A program made the translations under genes and the position numbers. The notes under the pieces were generated by a model, which saw only the letters and a list, made by a program, of their open reading frames with translations, was not told the DNA's origin and searched no databases. A stretch of 64,000 nucleotides of DNA from Hydrogenophaga sp. PAMC20947 (lineage in GTDB: Bacteria; Pseudomonadota; Gammaproteobacteria; Burkholderiales; Burkholderiaceae_C), in NCBI RefSeq assembly GCF_004795855.1, contig NZ_CP039252.1, positions 3,410,001-3,474,000 of the forward strand. The letters are read 5' to 3'. Positions 15,433 through 23,876 of the stretch are shown in pieces (position 1 is the first letter of the stretch; every line of letters starts with the position of its first letter).

Positions 15433-16233
15433 TCAGCCGAACAGTTCGGCCAAAGCGAGACCTGGCTCCGGTGCGCGCATGAAAGCCTCGCCCACCAGGA
15501 ACCCATGGATACCGGCTTCACGCATGCGGGTGACGTCGGCGCGCGCCAGAATGCCGGACTCGGTGATGAGCAAGCGGTCGGCGGGAACCTCGGCCATGAG
15601 ATCGAGCGTGGTTTGCAGGTTGACTTCGAAGGTGTGGAGGTTGCGGTTGTTGATGCCCAGCAAAGGGGTCTTCAGGCGGAGGGCACGTTGCATCTCTTCA
15701 CGGTCGTGCACTTCGACCAGCACGGCCATGTTCAGACCCAAGGCGATGGCTTCGAGCTCGGCCATGCGGGCGTCATCCAGACAGGCGGCGATCAGCAAAA
15801 CGGCATCGGCCCCCATGAAGCGGGCTTCATAGATTTGATACGGGTCCACCATGAAGTCTTTGCGCAAGACCGGCAGGTCACAACTGGCGCGGGCCTGCTT
15901 CAGGGAATCGGTGCTGCCCTGGAAAAACTGTTGATCGGTCAGGACCGACAAGCACGCGGCACTGATCCGGCCATCTCCCTCGGCATAGCTCTGGGCAATG
16001 TCGGCCGGAATGAAGTCGGCGCGCAACACCCCTTTGCTGGGACTGGCCTTTTTGACTTCGGCAATCACGGCGGCCTGGCCGGCAGCGATCTTGGCCCGAA
16101 GGGCCCCTTCAAAATCGCGCGTGAGCACGCGGCCTTCTGCGTCGAAACGCATCGCCTCCAACGGCTTCTTGGCCACGGCAGCGGCGACTTCTTCGTGCTT
16201 CACGGCCACGATTTTTTGCAGGATGTCATTCAT
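15433..16233 (-). CDS. trpC: Indole-3-glycerol-phosphate synthase
   Basis: 266 residues. [16 protein letters not shown] carries the substrate-binding lysine. [16 protein letters not shown] and [14 protein letters not shown] are the standard barrel motifs, and the [14 protein letters not shown] phosphate-binding segment is present. It converts CdRP to indole-glycerol phosphate in tryptophan synthesis. The start ATG lies inside the end of a 58-codon ORF (8-nt overlap), which suggests translational coupling. Confidence 0.97.
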   Translation of the reverse strand: MNDILQKIVAVKHEEVAAAVAKKPLEAMRFDAEGRVLTRDFEGALRAKIAAGQAAVIAEVKKASPSKGVLRADFIPADIAQSYAEGDGRISAACLSVLTDQQFFQGSTDSLKQARASCDLPVLRKDFMVDPYQIYEARFMGADAVLLIAACLDDARMAELEAIALGLNMAVLVEVHDREEMQRALRLKTPLLGINNRNLHTFEVNLQTTLDLMAEVPADRLLITESGILARADVTRMREAGIHGFLVGEAFMRAPEPGLALAELFG

Positions 16234-16402
16234 GGGGTTGGGACTCTGGTTGGGGGAAAGCGTCCAGCTCGGGCATCTGAGTGGGCTGCTTCAAGACTTT
16301 GACGACAACACGGTGCATCACCAGCGCAGCCACGACGAACAGCACGGACACGCCCATCGCGATCCAGGCCCCCTCGTTTTGCAGCCAGGCCGGCAAGGAC
16401 AT
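16226..16402 (-). CDS. Small single-span membrane protein, unknown function
   Basis: A 58-codon frame fills the whole trpD-trpC gap. The ATG is at 16400-16402, nine nt after the trpD stop, and the TGA at 16226-16228 overlaps the trpC start by eight nt. The product has a short polar N-terminus, one clear transmembrane helix (residues ~13-29, [17 protein letters not shown]), a basic stretch (HRVVVKVLK) and a Pro/Gln-rich acidic tail. The basic residues after the helix suggest an N-out, C-in topology. The ribosome binding site is weak. The tight packing argues for a real coupled gene, but I recognise no family and its link with tryptophan synthesis is only positional. Confidence 0.65.
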   Translation of the reverse strand: MSLPAWLQNEGAWIAMGVSVLFVVAALVMHRVVVKVLKQPTQMPELDAFPQPESQPHE

Positions 16403-16410
16403 GCACTCGC

Positions 16411-17472
16411 TCAGGCGGGCGTGGTGTGGGCGGCTGCAAAAGCCTTGAGCTCTTGGAGCTTGCGGACGGCTGCGCCCGACGCGAGGGCCTCACGCGCCAG
16501 CGCAATTCCCCTGGCCATGTCCGGGCTCACGTTGGCGGCGTACAGGGCCGCACCGGCATTGAGGATCACGATGTCCTGGGCAGCACGTACACCGGGTCCA
16601 TCCTGGTTTTCAAGGACCCCCATCAACATGGCGCGGGACTCTTCAGGGGTCTCCACCCGCAAGGCCCGGTTGCTGGCCATGGTGAAACCAAAATCCTCGG
16701 GATGGATTTCATATTCGGTGATTTCGCCATCCTTCAGCTCGCCGACCATGGTGGCTGCGCCCAGCGAAACCTCGTCCATGCCGTCGCGCCCATAGACCAC
16801 CACCGCATGTTCTGCGCCCAGGCGCTGCAAGGCCCGCACCTGGATGCCCACGAGATCGGGGTGGAACACGCCCATCAGAATATTGGGCGCCGAGGCCGGG
16901 TTGGTCAATGGGCCCAGGATGTTGAAGATGGTCTTGATGCCGAGTTCCCGGCGGACAGGCGCCACGGCTTTCATCGCTGGGTGGTGATTGGGCGCGAACA
17001 TGAAGCCCACGCCCACTTCCTCGATGCAGCGGGCAATGGCGTCCGGCATCAGGTTGATATTGATACCGAGGCTTTCCAGCACATCGGCGCTGCCGCTCTT
17101 GCTGGACACGCTGCGCCCACCGTGCTTGCTGACCTTGGCGCCCGCCGCGGCGGCCACGAACATCGAACACGTGGAAATGTTGAAGGTGTGGGAGCCGTCG
17201 CCGCCTGTGCCGACGATGTCGACCAGGTGGGTTTTGTCGGGCACGTTGACCTTGGTGGAGAACTCGCGCATCACCTGGGCCGCCGCCGTGATCTCGCCGA
17301 TGGTTTCCTTTTTCACACGCAAGCCTGTGATCAGGGCCGCCATCATCACGGGCGACATCTCGCCACTCATGATCAGGCGCATGAGGTGCAGCATCTCGTC
17401 GTGGAAGATTTCGCGGTGTTCGATGGTGCGCTGCAGGGCTTCCTGCGGCGTGATTTTTTGAGCGTTGGGCAT
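16411..17472 (-). CDS. trpD: Anthranilate phosphoribosyltransferase
   Basis: 353 residues from [13 protein letters not shown]. The glycine-rich PRPP motif [17 protein letters not shown] and [18 protein letters not shown] are intact, as are [11 protein letters not shown] and [11 protein letters not shown]. It joins anthranilate to PRPP. The frame is open further upstream, but that part lies over the exporter gene and has no family resemblance, so the start at 17470-17472 is preferred. Confidence 0.97.
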   Translation of the reverse strand: MPNAQKITPQEALQRTIEHREIFHDEMLHLMRLIMSGEMSPVMMAALITGLRVKKETIGEITAAAQVMREFSTKVNVPDKTHLVDIVGTGGDGSHTFNISTCSMFVAAAAGAKVSKHGGRSVSSKSGSADVLESLGININLMPDAIARCIEEVGVGFMFAPNHHPAMKAVAPVRRELGIKTIFNILGPLTNPASAPNILMGVFHPDLVGIQVRALQRLGAEHAVVVYGRDGMDEVSLGAATMVGELKDGEITEYEIHPEDFGFTMASNRALRVETPEESRAMLMGVLENQDGPGVRAAQDIVILNAGAALYAANVSPDMARGIALAREALASGAAVRKLQELKAFAAAHTTPA

Positions 17473-17489
17473 CGGCGTCTCCAGAAAGG

Positions 17490-18143
17490 TCAAGCAGAGG
17501 GATTGTCGGACATGGCCAGCTTCAAGCCAAAGCCCACGAACATCAGTCCGGCCACACGGTCCAGCCAGTGCATGGCGCGCTGCACGGTTTCCATGCGCTG
17601 AGCCGCCTTGGCGGCCAACCAGGCATAGCCAAAATTGATCGGCAAAGAGTTGATGCTGAAGATCAGGCCGAGCAGCAAAAAGGCCACGACCTTGTTGGGC
17701 GCGTCGTGCGCGATGAACTGAGGCACAAAAGCCAGAAAAAACAGCGCCACCTTGGGGTTGAGCGCATTGGTGAGGAAGCCTCGCTGGTAAATGCGGCGAA
17801 GGTTCGCGGGCTGCGGCGCCTGGGCCAGGGCCACCGGCGCCACGGGCGGGCCACCGCCTTTCGCGATCAGCAGCCTCACCCCCATCCAGACCAGATACGC
17901 TGCCCCGCCCCACTTGAGCAGTGTGAACGCGGTTGCCGATGTGGCCAGCAACGCGCCCACACCGAAAGCGGCCGCCAGCACGTGCACAAAACAACCGCTC
18001 ACAATGCCCAGCGAAGCCGCGATGCCTGCGCGCACGCCACTCTTGAGCGCGTTGTTCACGATGTAGAGCACATCGGGGCCAGGGGTGAGGTTGAGCAACC
18101 ACCCCGCTGCGATGAATATCAGAAGATGGGTGCTGTCTGGCAT
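17490..18143 (-). CDS. LysE/RhtB-family amino-acid exporter
   Basis: 217 residues with five to six hydrophobic segments. The family signature [20 protein letters not shown] lies near residue 17 and [20 protein letters not shown] in the middle. The family exports amino acids such as threonine, homoserine or lysine across the inner membrane. It lies between ltaE and trpD on the same strand with short gaps (13 and 17 nt), so it is part of the same unit. With threonine aldolase next door, threonine or its breakdown product glycine is a plausible substrate class; this is inferred. Confidence 0.9.
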   Translation of the reverse strand: MPDSTHLLIFIAAGWLLNLTPGPDVLYIVNNALKSGVRAGIAASLGIVSGCFVHVLAAAFGVGALLATSATAFTLLKWGGAAYLVWMGVRLLIAKGGGPPVAPVALAQAPQPANLRRIYQRGFLTNALNPKVALFFLAFVPQFIAHDAPNKVVAFLLLGLIFSINSLPINFGYAWLAAKAAQRMETVQRAMHWLDRVAGLMFVGFGLKLAMSDNPSA

Positions 18144-18156
18144 GGTTGGGGCGGTA

Positions 18157-19233
18157 TCAATAGACGGCTGAACCGGTGACTTGACCCGTGGGACCCGTGC
18201 GGGGCGTCTGGGCGAAGAAGCGCTGAATGCACGACAGCGCGTGGTCGATGCCTGCAGCATCCACGCCCAGGTGGGTCACGAAACGCAAGCCAATCAGGCC
18301 CGTGGCGAGCACGCCGTTGTGCTGCAGGAAATCCAGCAAGGCGGGACCACGGCCATCCGCCACATCCACAAACACAATGTTGGTTTGCGCGGAGCGCACG
18401 GTCAGGCCGGCGATACCGTTCAGGCCTTCGGCCAGCCGCACAGCCAAAGCATGATCATCCGCCAGGCGGTCGACATGGCGGTCCAGCGCATGGTGCGCCG
18501 CTGCCGCCAGGAATCCGGATTGGCGCAACCCACCACCGGCCATCTTGCGCAGGCGGCGTGCGCGCTCGATCAGCTCGCGTGAACCGCACAAGGCAGACCC
18601 GACCGGCGCACCCAGCCCCTTGCTGAAGCACACAGAGAGGCTGTCGAAATGGTCGGCGATTTCGCGCACACGGACCAAGGCGCTTTGCCCTGGTGCGGCA
18701 GACGCCACAGCAGCGTTGAAGACACGGGCACCGTCCAGGTGGGTCGCCAACCCATGCTTGCGGGCCAGTTGCGTGGCATCACGCAAGTAGTCCTCGGGCA
18801 TGACGTTGCCATTCCACGTGTTCTCCAGACACAGCAGTCGCGTGCGCGCGAAATGTTGGTCGTCGGGCTTGATGGCTGCCTCGATATCGGCCAGAGACAT
18901 GCGTCCGGTGGCGTCTTGCGTCAAAGGTTGGGGTTGCACACTGCCGAAAACCGCTGCGCCACCACCTTCAAATCGGTAGGTGTGGGCGTTTTGACCCACG
19001 ATGTATTCATCGCCACGCTGGCAATGCGCGAGGATGCCGCACAAATTGCTTTGGGTGCCCGAGGGCATGAACAGTGCCGCTTCCTTGCCGGTGATGGCGG
19101 CAATGCGGTCTTGCAGCGCGTTGACCGAAGGGTCATCACCGAAGACGTCATCGCCCAGCTGTGCGGCCATCATGGCTTCGCGCATGGCAAGCGTGGGTTG
19201 CGTGACGGTGTCACTGCGCAGATCAATCAACAT
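18157..19233 (-). CDS. ltaE: Low-specificity L-threonine aldolase
   Basis: 358 residues from MLIDLRSDTVTQPTLAMREA, with AAAGGATC before the ATG as ribosome binding site. The protein has THLDGARVFNA (aspartate that contacts the PLP ring) and SVCFSKGLGAPVGSALCGS with the PLP-binding lysine. It cleaves L-threonine or L-allo-threonine to glycine and acetaldehyde. It is the first of two genes inserted between trpG and trpD. Confidence 0.94.
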   Translation of the reverse strand: MLIDLRSDTVTQPTLAMREAMMAAQLGDDVFGDDPSVNALQDRIAAITGKEAALFMPSGTQSNLCGILAHCQRGDEYIVGQNAHTYRFEGGGAAVFGSVQPQPLTQDATGRMSLADIEAAIKPDDQHFARTRLLCLENTWNGNVMPEDYLRDATQLARKHGLATHLDGARVFNAAVASAAPGQSALVRVREIADHFDSLSVCFSKGLGAPVGSALCGSRELIERARRLRKMAGGGLRQSGFLAAAAHHALDRHVDRLADDHALAVRLAEGLNGIAGLTVRSAQTNIVFVDVADGRGPALLDFLQHNGVLATGLIGLRFVTHLGVDAAGIDHALSCIQRFFAQTPRTGPTGQVTGSAVY

Positions 19234-19268
19234 CAGAGATCCTTTCAAGACCGAGGTCACCCATTGCA

Positions 19269-19366
19269 GGGACACCGAGGAACCGGCTTTGCCGGGCCTC
19301 TGGTGCCGTCTCCCTCCCGCCGAAGGCGAGAGAGGGGGGTGAAGCGAAGTGGCGCGGGAGGTGCTT
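19269..19366 (-). repeat. Dispersed 3' palindromic element, copy next to trpG
   Basis: Begins right after the trpG stop. Read in the trpG sense it has CCTCCCGCGCCACTTCGCTT, a run of C, a hairpin, and then GGCAAAGCCGGTTCC. The same order of blocks occurs after rpe, pgpA and rpoN in this window. It fills the trpG-ltaE gap. Confidence 0.7.
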
Positions 19367-19368
19367 TA

Positions 19369-20223
19369 TCACCGCTCCAGAAAATTCTTCAGCTGGGCGT
19401 GACCATGTTCGGTCAGGATGCTTTCAGGGTGGTACTGCATGCCTTCGATGTCCAGGGTCTTGTGCTTCACGCCCATGATCTCGCCGTCGTCGGTCCAGGC
19501 CGTGATTTTGAGGCAGTCGGGCAATGAAGCACGGTCGATGGCCAGCGAGTGGTAGCGGTTCACGGTGAAGCGCTCGGGCAAATTCGCGAATACGCCCTCT
19601 TGGGTGGTGGTGATGACGCTGGTCTTGCCGTGCATCAGCTCTTGCGCACGCACAATGTGACCACCAAACGCCGCACCGATGGCTTGATGCCCCAGGCAAA
19701 CACCCAGGATGGGCAATTTGCCGGCGAAATGCTCGATCGCAGCCACTGAGACACCGGCCTCCTTGGGCGAGCACGGGCCGGGCGAGATCACCAGGCGATC
19801 GACCTCGCCAGCGTCCACCCGACGCTGGATTTCGTCCACCGTGATTTCATCGTTGCGCACCACGGTCACGTCTGCCCCCAGCTCACCAAAGTACTGGACG
19901 ATGTTGTAGGTGAACGAGTCGTAGTTGTCCACCATAAGCAACTTGATGCCCCCACGCTCTCCCGCTACGCGTGGGTCGCTGCCCCCCGAGGGGGCTTGAA
20001 CGCCTTGGGGCGGCCCGGCGTCGTCCAGGTCCTTGATGCCCCCACGCTCTCCCGCTGCGCGTGGGTCGCTGCCCCCCGAGGGGGCTTGAACGCCTTGGGG
20101 CGGCCCGGCGTCGTTCAGGTCCTTGATGCCCCCACGCCCGCCCGCTGCGCGTGGGTCGCTGCCCCCCGAGGGGGCTTGAACGCCTTGGGGCGGCCCGGCG
20201 TCGTTCGTGCTTGATATGTTCAT
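19369..20223 (-). CDS. trpG: Anthranilate synthase glutaminase subunit with N-terminal repeats
   Basis: 284 residues from the ATG at 20221-20223 (GGAG 8 nt upstream). A GTG at 20230-20232, overlapping the trpE stop as GTGA, is the alternative. The class I glutaminase domain starts at [13 protein letters not shown] and has [13 protein letters not shown] with the nucleophile and [12 protein letters not shown] with the His/Glu pair. It supplies ammonia to TrpE. About 95 residues precede the domain; normal TrpG starts at the VDNYDSF segment. This extra part is three in-frame 30-residue repeats ([17 protein letters not shown] core). An internal ATG at 19933-19935 could give a normal-length protein, in which case the repeats would be untranslated spacer. 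Confidence 0.95.
   Translation of the reverse strand: MNISSTNDAGPPQGVQAPSGGSDPRAAGGRGGIKDLNDAGPPQGVQAPSGGSDPRAAGERGGIKDLDDAGPPQGVQAPSGGSDPRVAGERGGIKLLMVDNYDSFTYNIVQYFGELGADVTVVRNDEITVDEIQRRVDAGEVDRLVISPGPCSPKEAGVSVAAIEHFAGKLPILGVCLGHQAIGAAFGGHIVRAQELMHGKTSVITTTQEGVFANLPERFTVNRYHSLAIDRASLPDCLKITAWTDDGEIMGVKHKTLDIEGMQYHPESILTEHGHAQLKNFLER
19942..20211 (-). repeat. 3 x 90-bp tandem repeat inside the trpG 5' end
   Basis: Units start at 19942, 20032 and 20122 with an exact 90-bp period and only a few differences between copies. Each unit contains two inverted repeats: CCCACGC with GCGTGGG, and GCCCCC-CGA-GGGGGC. ATCAAG followed by a variable hexamer borders the units. All copies stay open in the trpG frame. 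The core is shared with the 81-bp units in gph. Confidence 0.92.
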
Positions 20224-20228
20224 AGCGT

Positions 20229-21728
20229 TCACTCCAGCCCTTCTTCCACCAACTCAGCCGCTCGGAGCAGCGCGCGGGCCTTGTGCTCCGTTTCCCGCCA
20301 CTCCATCTCGGGAATGGAGTCGGCCACGACCCCTGCGGCGGCTTGCACGTGCAGGGTCTGGTCTTTGATGATGCCCGTGCGGATGGCGATGGCCACGTCC
20401 ATGTCGCCCGCGTAGCTCAGGTAGCCGCAGGCGCCACCGTAGAGGCCGCGCTTGGTGGGTTCCAGCTGGTCGATGAGTTCCATGGCATGGACCTTGGGTG
20501 CGCCGGTGAGCGTACCTGCTGGAAAGGTGGCCTTGAGCACGTCCATGTTGGTCATGCCGTCGTTCAAAATGCCTTCGACATTGCTCACGATGTGCATCAC
20601 ATGACTGTAGCGCTCCACCGCAAAAGCTTCAGTCACTTTCACCGAGCCAATTTTGGCAATGCGCCCAATGTCGTTGCGCGCCAGGTCAATCAGCATCACG
20701 TGTTCGGCCCGCTCTTTGGGGTCGTTGACCAGCTCTTGTTCGACGGCCTTGTCGTGTTCGGGCGACGAACCGCGAGGGCGTGTGCCTGCCAGGGGCCGGA
20801 TGGTGACCTTGGTGCCCTCTTCCGTCTTTTCCTGGCGCACCAGGATCTCAGGCGAAGCGCCCACCACATGGAAATCACCGAAGTGGTAGTAGTACATGTA
20901 GGGGCTGGGGTTGAGCGAACGCAGGGCGCGGTACAGACTCAACGGGGACTCGGTGTAGCGCTTGCTGATGCGCTGCCCCACCTGCACCTGCATGAAATCA
21001 CCCGCGGCAATCAGCTCCTTGGCCCGGTCAACCGCCGCCAGGTAGTCGGCTTTGGCAAAACTGCGCTCGGGCGGGTGGCTCTGACTGGGCTTGACCACCG
21101 GTGCGCTCACCGAGTACTTCAGCGCTTCTTTCAATTCCCGCAACCGCTTCTTGGCACTGGCATAGGCCTCAGGCGCGGCGGGGTCGGCGTAGACGATGAG
21201 GTACAGCTTGCCCGACAGGTTGTCGATGACGGCCAGTTCCTCGCATTGCAGCAACAGAATGTCGGGGCACCCCAGGGTGTCGGGCGGGCAGCTGTCTTCC
21301 AGCTTCTTTTCCACGTAACGCACCGCGTCGTAGCCGAAGTAGCCGGCCAGCCCACCGCAGAATCGCGGCAGGCCGGGCCGCAACGCCACTTTGAAGCGCT
21401 GCTGGTACGCCTCAATGAAGTCCAGCGGATTGCCCGCAGCGGTTTCGACGACGGTGCCATCGGTCACCACCTCGGTCTTGGCCGCGGCGCCGAAGCCACT
21501 GGCCCGGAGCAGCGTGCGCGCCGGCAGCCCGATGAAGCTGTAGCGGCCAAAGCGCTCGCCCCCCACCACAGACTCCAGCAGGAATGAGTGTTTGCCATCC
21601 CCTTTGCCGTGGGCCAGCTTGAGGTACAGGGACAACGGGGTCTCCAGATCCGCAAAGGCTTCGACCATCAGCGGAATGCGGTTGTAGCCCTGGCCGGCCA
21701 GGCTTTTGAATTCGAGTTCGGTGATCAT
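20229..21728 (-). CDS. trpE: Anthranilate synthase component I
   Basis: 499 residues. The feedback site motif [16 protein letters not shown] is present near the N-terminus, so tryptophan inhibition is expected. The catalytic region has [36 protein letters not shown] and [19 protein letters not shown]. It makes anthranilate from chorismate with ammonia from TrpG. GGAG 9 nt before the ATG is the ribosome binding site; it is directly preceded by a strong hairpin that could regulate access. The stop overlaps or closely precedes the trpG start. Confidence 0.98.
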   Translation of the reverse strand: MITELEFKSLAGQGYNRIPLMVEAFADLETPLSLYLKLAHGKGDGKHSFLLESVVGGERFGRYSFIGLPARTLLRASGFGAAAKTEVVTDGTVVETAAGNPLDFIEAYQQRFKVALRPGLPRFCGGLAGYFGYDAVRYVEKKLEDSCPPDTLGCPDILLLQCEELAVIDNLSGKLYLIVYADPAAPEAYASAKKRLRELKEALKYSVSAPVVKPSQSHPPERSFAKADYLAAVDRAKELIAAGDFMQVQVGQRISKRYTESPLSLYRALRSLNPSPYMYYYHFGDFHVVGASPEILVRQEKTEEGTKVTIRPLAGTRPRGSSPEHDKAVEQELVNDPKERAEHVMLIDLARNDIGRIAKIGSVKVTEAFAVERYSHVMHIVSNVEGILNDGMTNMDVLKATFPAGTLTGAPKVHAMELIDQLEPTKRGLYGGACGYLSYAGDMDVAIAIRTGIIKDQTLHVQAAAGVVADSIPEMEWRETEHKARALLRAAELVEEGLE

Positions 21729-21742
21729 GTTCAGTCGCTCCA

Positions 21743-21776
21743 GGCAACTTCGGCCCGCCTATGGGCGACCGTTGCC
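21743..21776 (-). promoter_or_regulatory. Hairpin directly before the trpE ribosome binding site
   Basis: GGCAAC (21743-21748) pairs with GTTGCC (21771-21776), and inner GG/CC and CGCC/GGCG-type pairs lengthen the stem. In the trpE sense the stem ends one base before GGAG. No T-run follows, so control of translation start is more likely than termination. Confidence 0.45.
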
Positions 21777-21894
21777 ATTTCCTTCAGGGAACCCTGGCAG
21801 GGAAACTGCCGGGCGGGGAGATCGGGCGGGGTGGCACGGGCGTTGGTGGGCTGGGCCACCGCGGTCGCCGCGCACCGCCGGGGGGCGTGCACGT

Positions 21895-21978
21895 TTACGC
21901 TGGCTTGCGCCAGGGCCAGGCTCCCCGGCCTGGGCGGCACGGCAGGCTGGCTGCGAAGGGGGAGAAAATCATGGACAT
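21895..21978 (-). CDS. trpL: Possible trp leader peptide (two Trp codons)
   Basis: A 27-codon frame lies 167 nt before trpE on the same strand. Its end reads Gly-Ala-Trp21-Pro-Trp23-Arg-Lys-Pro-Ala and then TAA. Trp is rare, so two codons in the last seven are suggestive of a leader peptide used in attenuation. Against it, I see no ribosome binding site and no clear terminator with a T-run between it and trpE. A second ATG at codon 3 is also possible. Treat it as a hypothesis. Confidence 0.35.
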   Translation of the reverse strand: MSMIFSPFAASLPCRPGRGAWPWRKPA

Positions 21979-21987
21979 GGTGCGCAA

Positions 21988-21996
21988 AGTGTAGCA
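21988..21996 (-). promoter_or_regulatory. Candidate extended -10 promoter for trpE
   Basis: The sense strand reads TGCTACACT, an extended -10 box, about 260 nt before trpE. No convincing -35 is seen. Transcription would start close to 21981, almost at the candidate leader peptide start codon. Confidence 0.35.
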
Positions 21997-22063
21997 AACC
22001 TGCCGCCCCCCTGTCTGGACTGCTGCTGCCAAGAACACGCACCTGCCGTCAGGGTCGACCCTG

Positions 22064-22092
22064 TTGAAAAACGTTGGCTTTCGGGTCAGAAT
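22064..22092 (+). promoter_or_regulatory. Candidate sigma70 promoter for the chalcone-isomerase-like gene
   Basis: TTGAAA (22064-22069), a 17-nt spacer and CAGAAT (22087-22092) lie about 75 nt before the start codon of the plus-strand gene. Together with the trpE leader this accounts for most of the 440-nt divergent gap 21729-22168. Confidence 0.45.
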
Positions 22093-22168
22093 CTGCTTTG
22101 ATTTTTAGCACGACCGTGCTTTTTATTCACGCTATTTCGCGACTTTCTCTTCCCGCAAAGGCTTTGAC

Positions 22169-22768
22169 ATGCAACGGATCACATCCACCGCTTCTTCCCT
22201 GGCCCTCGGCATTTTGATGGCACTGTGGTCTGTTGGCGCGGGTGCGGCGCCCGTGGAACTGGCGGGTGTGACCTTGCAGGACCGGGCCAGCGTCGCCGGT
22301 AGTCCGCTGGTGCTCAACGGCGCAGGCATCCGCTACAAGGCCATTTTCAAGGTCTACACGGCGGGGCTGTATCTCGGCGCCAAAGCCAACACCACTGAGG
22401 CTGTGCTGGCTTTGCCCGGGCCCAAACGCATCGCCATCACCATGTTGCGGGACATCGATTCGAGCGAGCTGGGCAAGTTGTTTTCGCGCGGCATGGAAGA
22501 CAACATGGACCGCCATGCATTCTCCAAGCTGATCCCGGGCGTGATCCGCATGAGCCAGGTTTTCACCGACAACAAGACGCTCAAAGAAGGCGAGAGTTTT
22601 TCGATCGACTGGGTACCGGGCACGGGAACCATCCTGACGGTGAAGGGAGAAGTCCAGGGCGAACCCTTCAAGGAACCCGAGTTTTTCAATGCCCTGATGC
22701 GCATCTGGCTGGGGCCAAAACCTGCGGACTGGAAGCTAAAGGACGCCTTGCTTGGCAAGGCCAACTGA
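22169..22768 (+). CDS. Exported chalcone-isomerase-like protein
   Basis: 199 residues. A signal peptide (residues 1-26, ending in VGAGAAP) precedes a domain with VELAGVTLQDRASV, LNGAGIRYKAIFKVYTAGLY and KRIAITMLRDIDSSELG, the bacterial chalcone-isomerase-like (CHI-like) domain. These periplasmic proteins keep the fold but are not known to act in flavonoid synthesis, and their role is unclear. AAAGG lies 7 nt before the ATG. The gene stands alone on the plus strand between two minus-strand units. Confidence 0.85.
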   Translation: MQRITSTASSLALGILMALWSVGAGAAPVELAGVTLQDRASVAGSPLVLNGAGIRYKAIFKVYTAGLYLGAKANTTEAVLALPGPKRIAITMLRDIDSSELGKLFSRGMEDNMDRHAFSKLIPGVIRMSQVFTDNKTLKEGESFSIDWVPGTGTILTVKGEVQGEPFKEPEFFNALMRIWLGPKPADWKLKDALLGKAN

Positions 22769-22845
22769 TCGGCTGACCTCTGATCATGGGCCGGCGCGTG
22801 GAGGACGCTGAATCCTTCGCTGGGCACAGCCCCTGCGACCATCGT

Positions 22846-23859
22846 CTATCTCGGAGAGGCGTGAACTTCGGCCAGGTTGGTGAACGCGATCTGGCGTGAG
22901 CCCGGCGCAAAATCAACCAGGGTTTGGGCCCAGCGCTGGCCGGGCCAGAGCAGTTCGATGTGCGACAAATGCGGTTGGTACACCGCCGTGTAGAGGGTCC
23001 CATACCCACGAAGATAAGCCGATTGGTACATGGGTGGACTCAGCAAATTTTCAATCGCCTCCACCAATGTTCCCCGTGCGTCCATCTGCCGTTGCAGGCT
23101 GTTGAGCCGCTGCTCTGCGTTCGTGGCCTCGGCGTGTTTGGGCCATTCGACCTCGTGCTGAAAGTTGGTGATCGCTTGGCGCCGCGTCACCTCGGTGGTT
23201 CGATCGGGTGACACAAACACCGTCGCCCAATCGCCATGGCGATCGAGCAAAGTCACCGAGTAACACATGCTCACGGGGACGCGTTGCAGCAACTTGATTG
23301 CCTCGGCCGTGGTCTGCGCCACTTCGAGCACATAGCGCACCACCAGTGGAATGCCGAAGCCGTCGCCGGAGATGGTCCGCCCGCCAAACGACAACGAAGC
23401 GGCAAGGCCTGCTTCGTTCATGCCGTCGAGCGCTCCCCATATGCAATCGCCCATGGCAGCCACACGCTGCCCATTCCACCGCGTGGCCAGCCAGGTGCCT
23501 TCCAGCAGGCCAGGGGCGAAATCGTAGTTGCGGATCAAGGCGGGCGGCGCATGGCCGGAGGCATCGGTCCACACGGCCTGCGAGCATCCTGCGATATAGG
23601 GGGGTGGGCACCACAAGGAAAGAAAGCGCGACTCCACATCTCCCCCGCCCGCCAGCTCCACGAGCTGCTCCCAAACGGGCACGAGCTCGGGCATGTGCGT
23701 GCGCAGCGCTTTGCGGCTCTCAAGGTAGCTTGGCCGGGCCACTGCGCCACTGCGCAAAAACCAGGAGCGGTAGCCTGGCCAGAGTCGATCGAAGAGGGCT
23801 TGCCACTGTGGGCCGGGCTGATCTTCGATCAGCGTCTGGAAATGGATATCTATCGCCAT
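22846..23859 (-). CDS. C45-family autoproteolytic acyltransferase/hydrolase
   Basis: 337 residues from MAIDIHFQTLIED (GAGG just upstream). The family matures by self-cleavage before a cysteine that becomes the N-terminal nucleophile; here the likely bond is Gly91-Cys92 in YIAGCSQAVW. RNYDFAPGLLEGTW and GDCIWGALDGMNEAGLA are typical C45 (penicillin acyltransferase-like) motifs. The enzymes cleave or transfer acyl groups on amides. It follows the ATP-grasp gene by 17 nt and is the last gene of the five-gene operon. The natural substrate is unknown. Confidence 0.85.
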   Translation of the reverse strand: MAIDIHFQTLIEDQPGPQWQALFDRLWPGYRSWFLRSGAVARPSYLESRKALRTHMPELVPVWEQLVELAGGGDVESRFLSLWCPPPYIAGCSQAVWTDASGHAPPALIRNYDFAPGLLEGTWLATRWNGQRVAAMGDCIWGALDGMNEAGLAASLSFGGRTISGDGFGIPLVVRYVLEVAQTTAEAIKLLQRVPVSMCYSVTLLDRHGDWATVFVSPDRTTEVTRRQAITNFQHEVEWPKHAEATNAEQRLNSLQRQMDARGTLVEAIENLLSPPMYQSAYLRGYGTLYTAVYQPHLSHIELLWPGQRWAQTLVDFAPGSRQIAFTNLAEVHASPR

Positions 23860-23876
23860 GGGGCCTCGTGCCTTGC

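Noticed and set aside
17473..18102. N-terminal extension of trpD by about 210 codons
   Set aside because: It lies out of frame over the LysE-type exporter gene and shows no domain; the start at 17472 matches normal TrpD.
19942..20211. CRISPR array
   Set aside because: The units are directly adjacent with no unique spacers, only three copies, and stay in frame with trpG. The same holds for 31847-32089.
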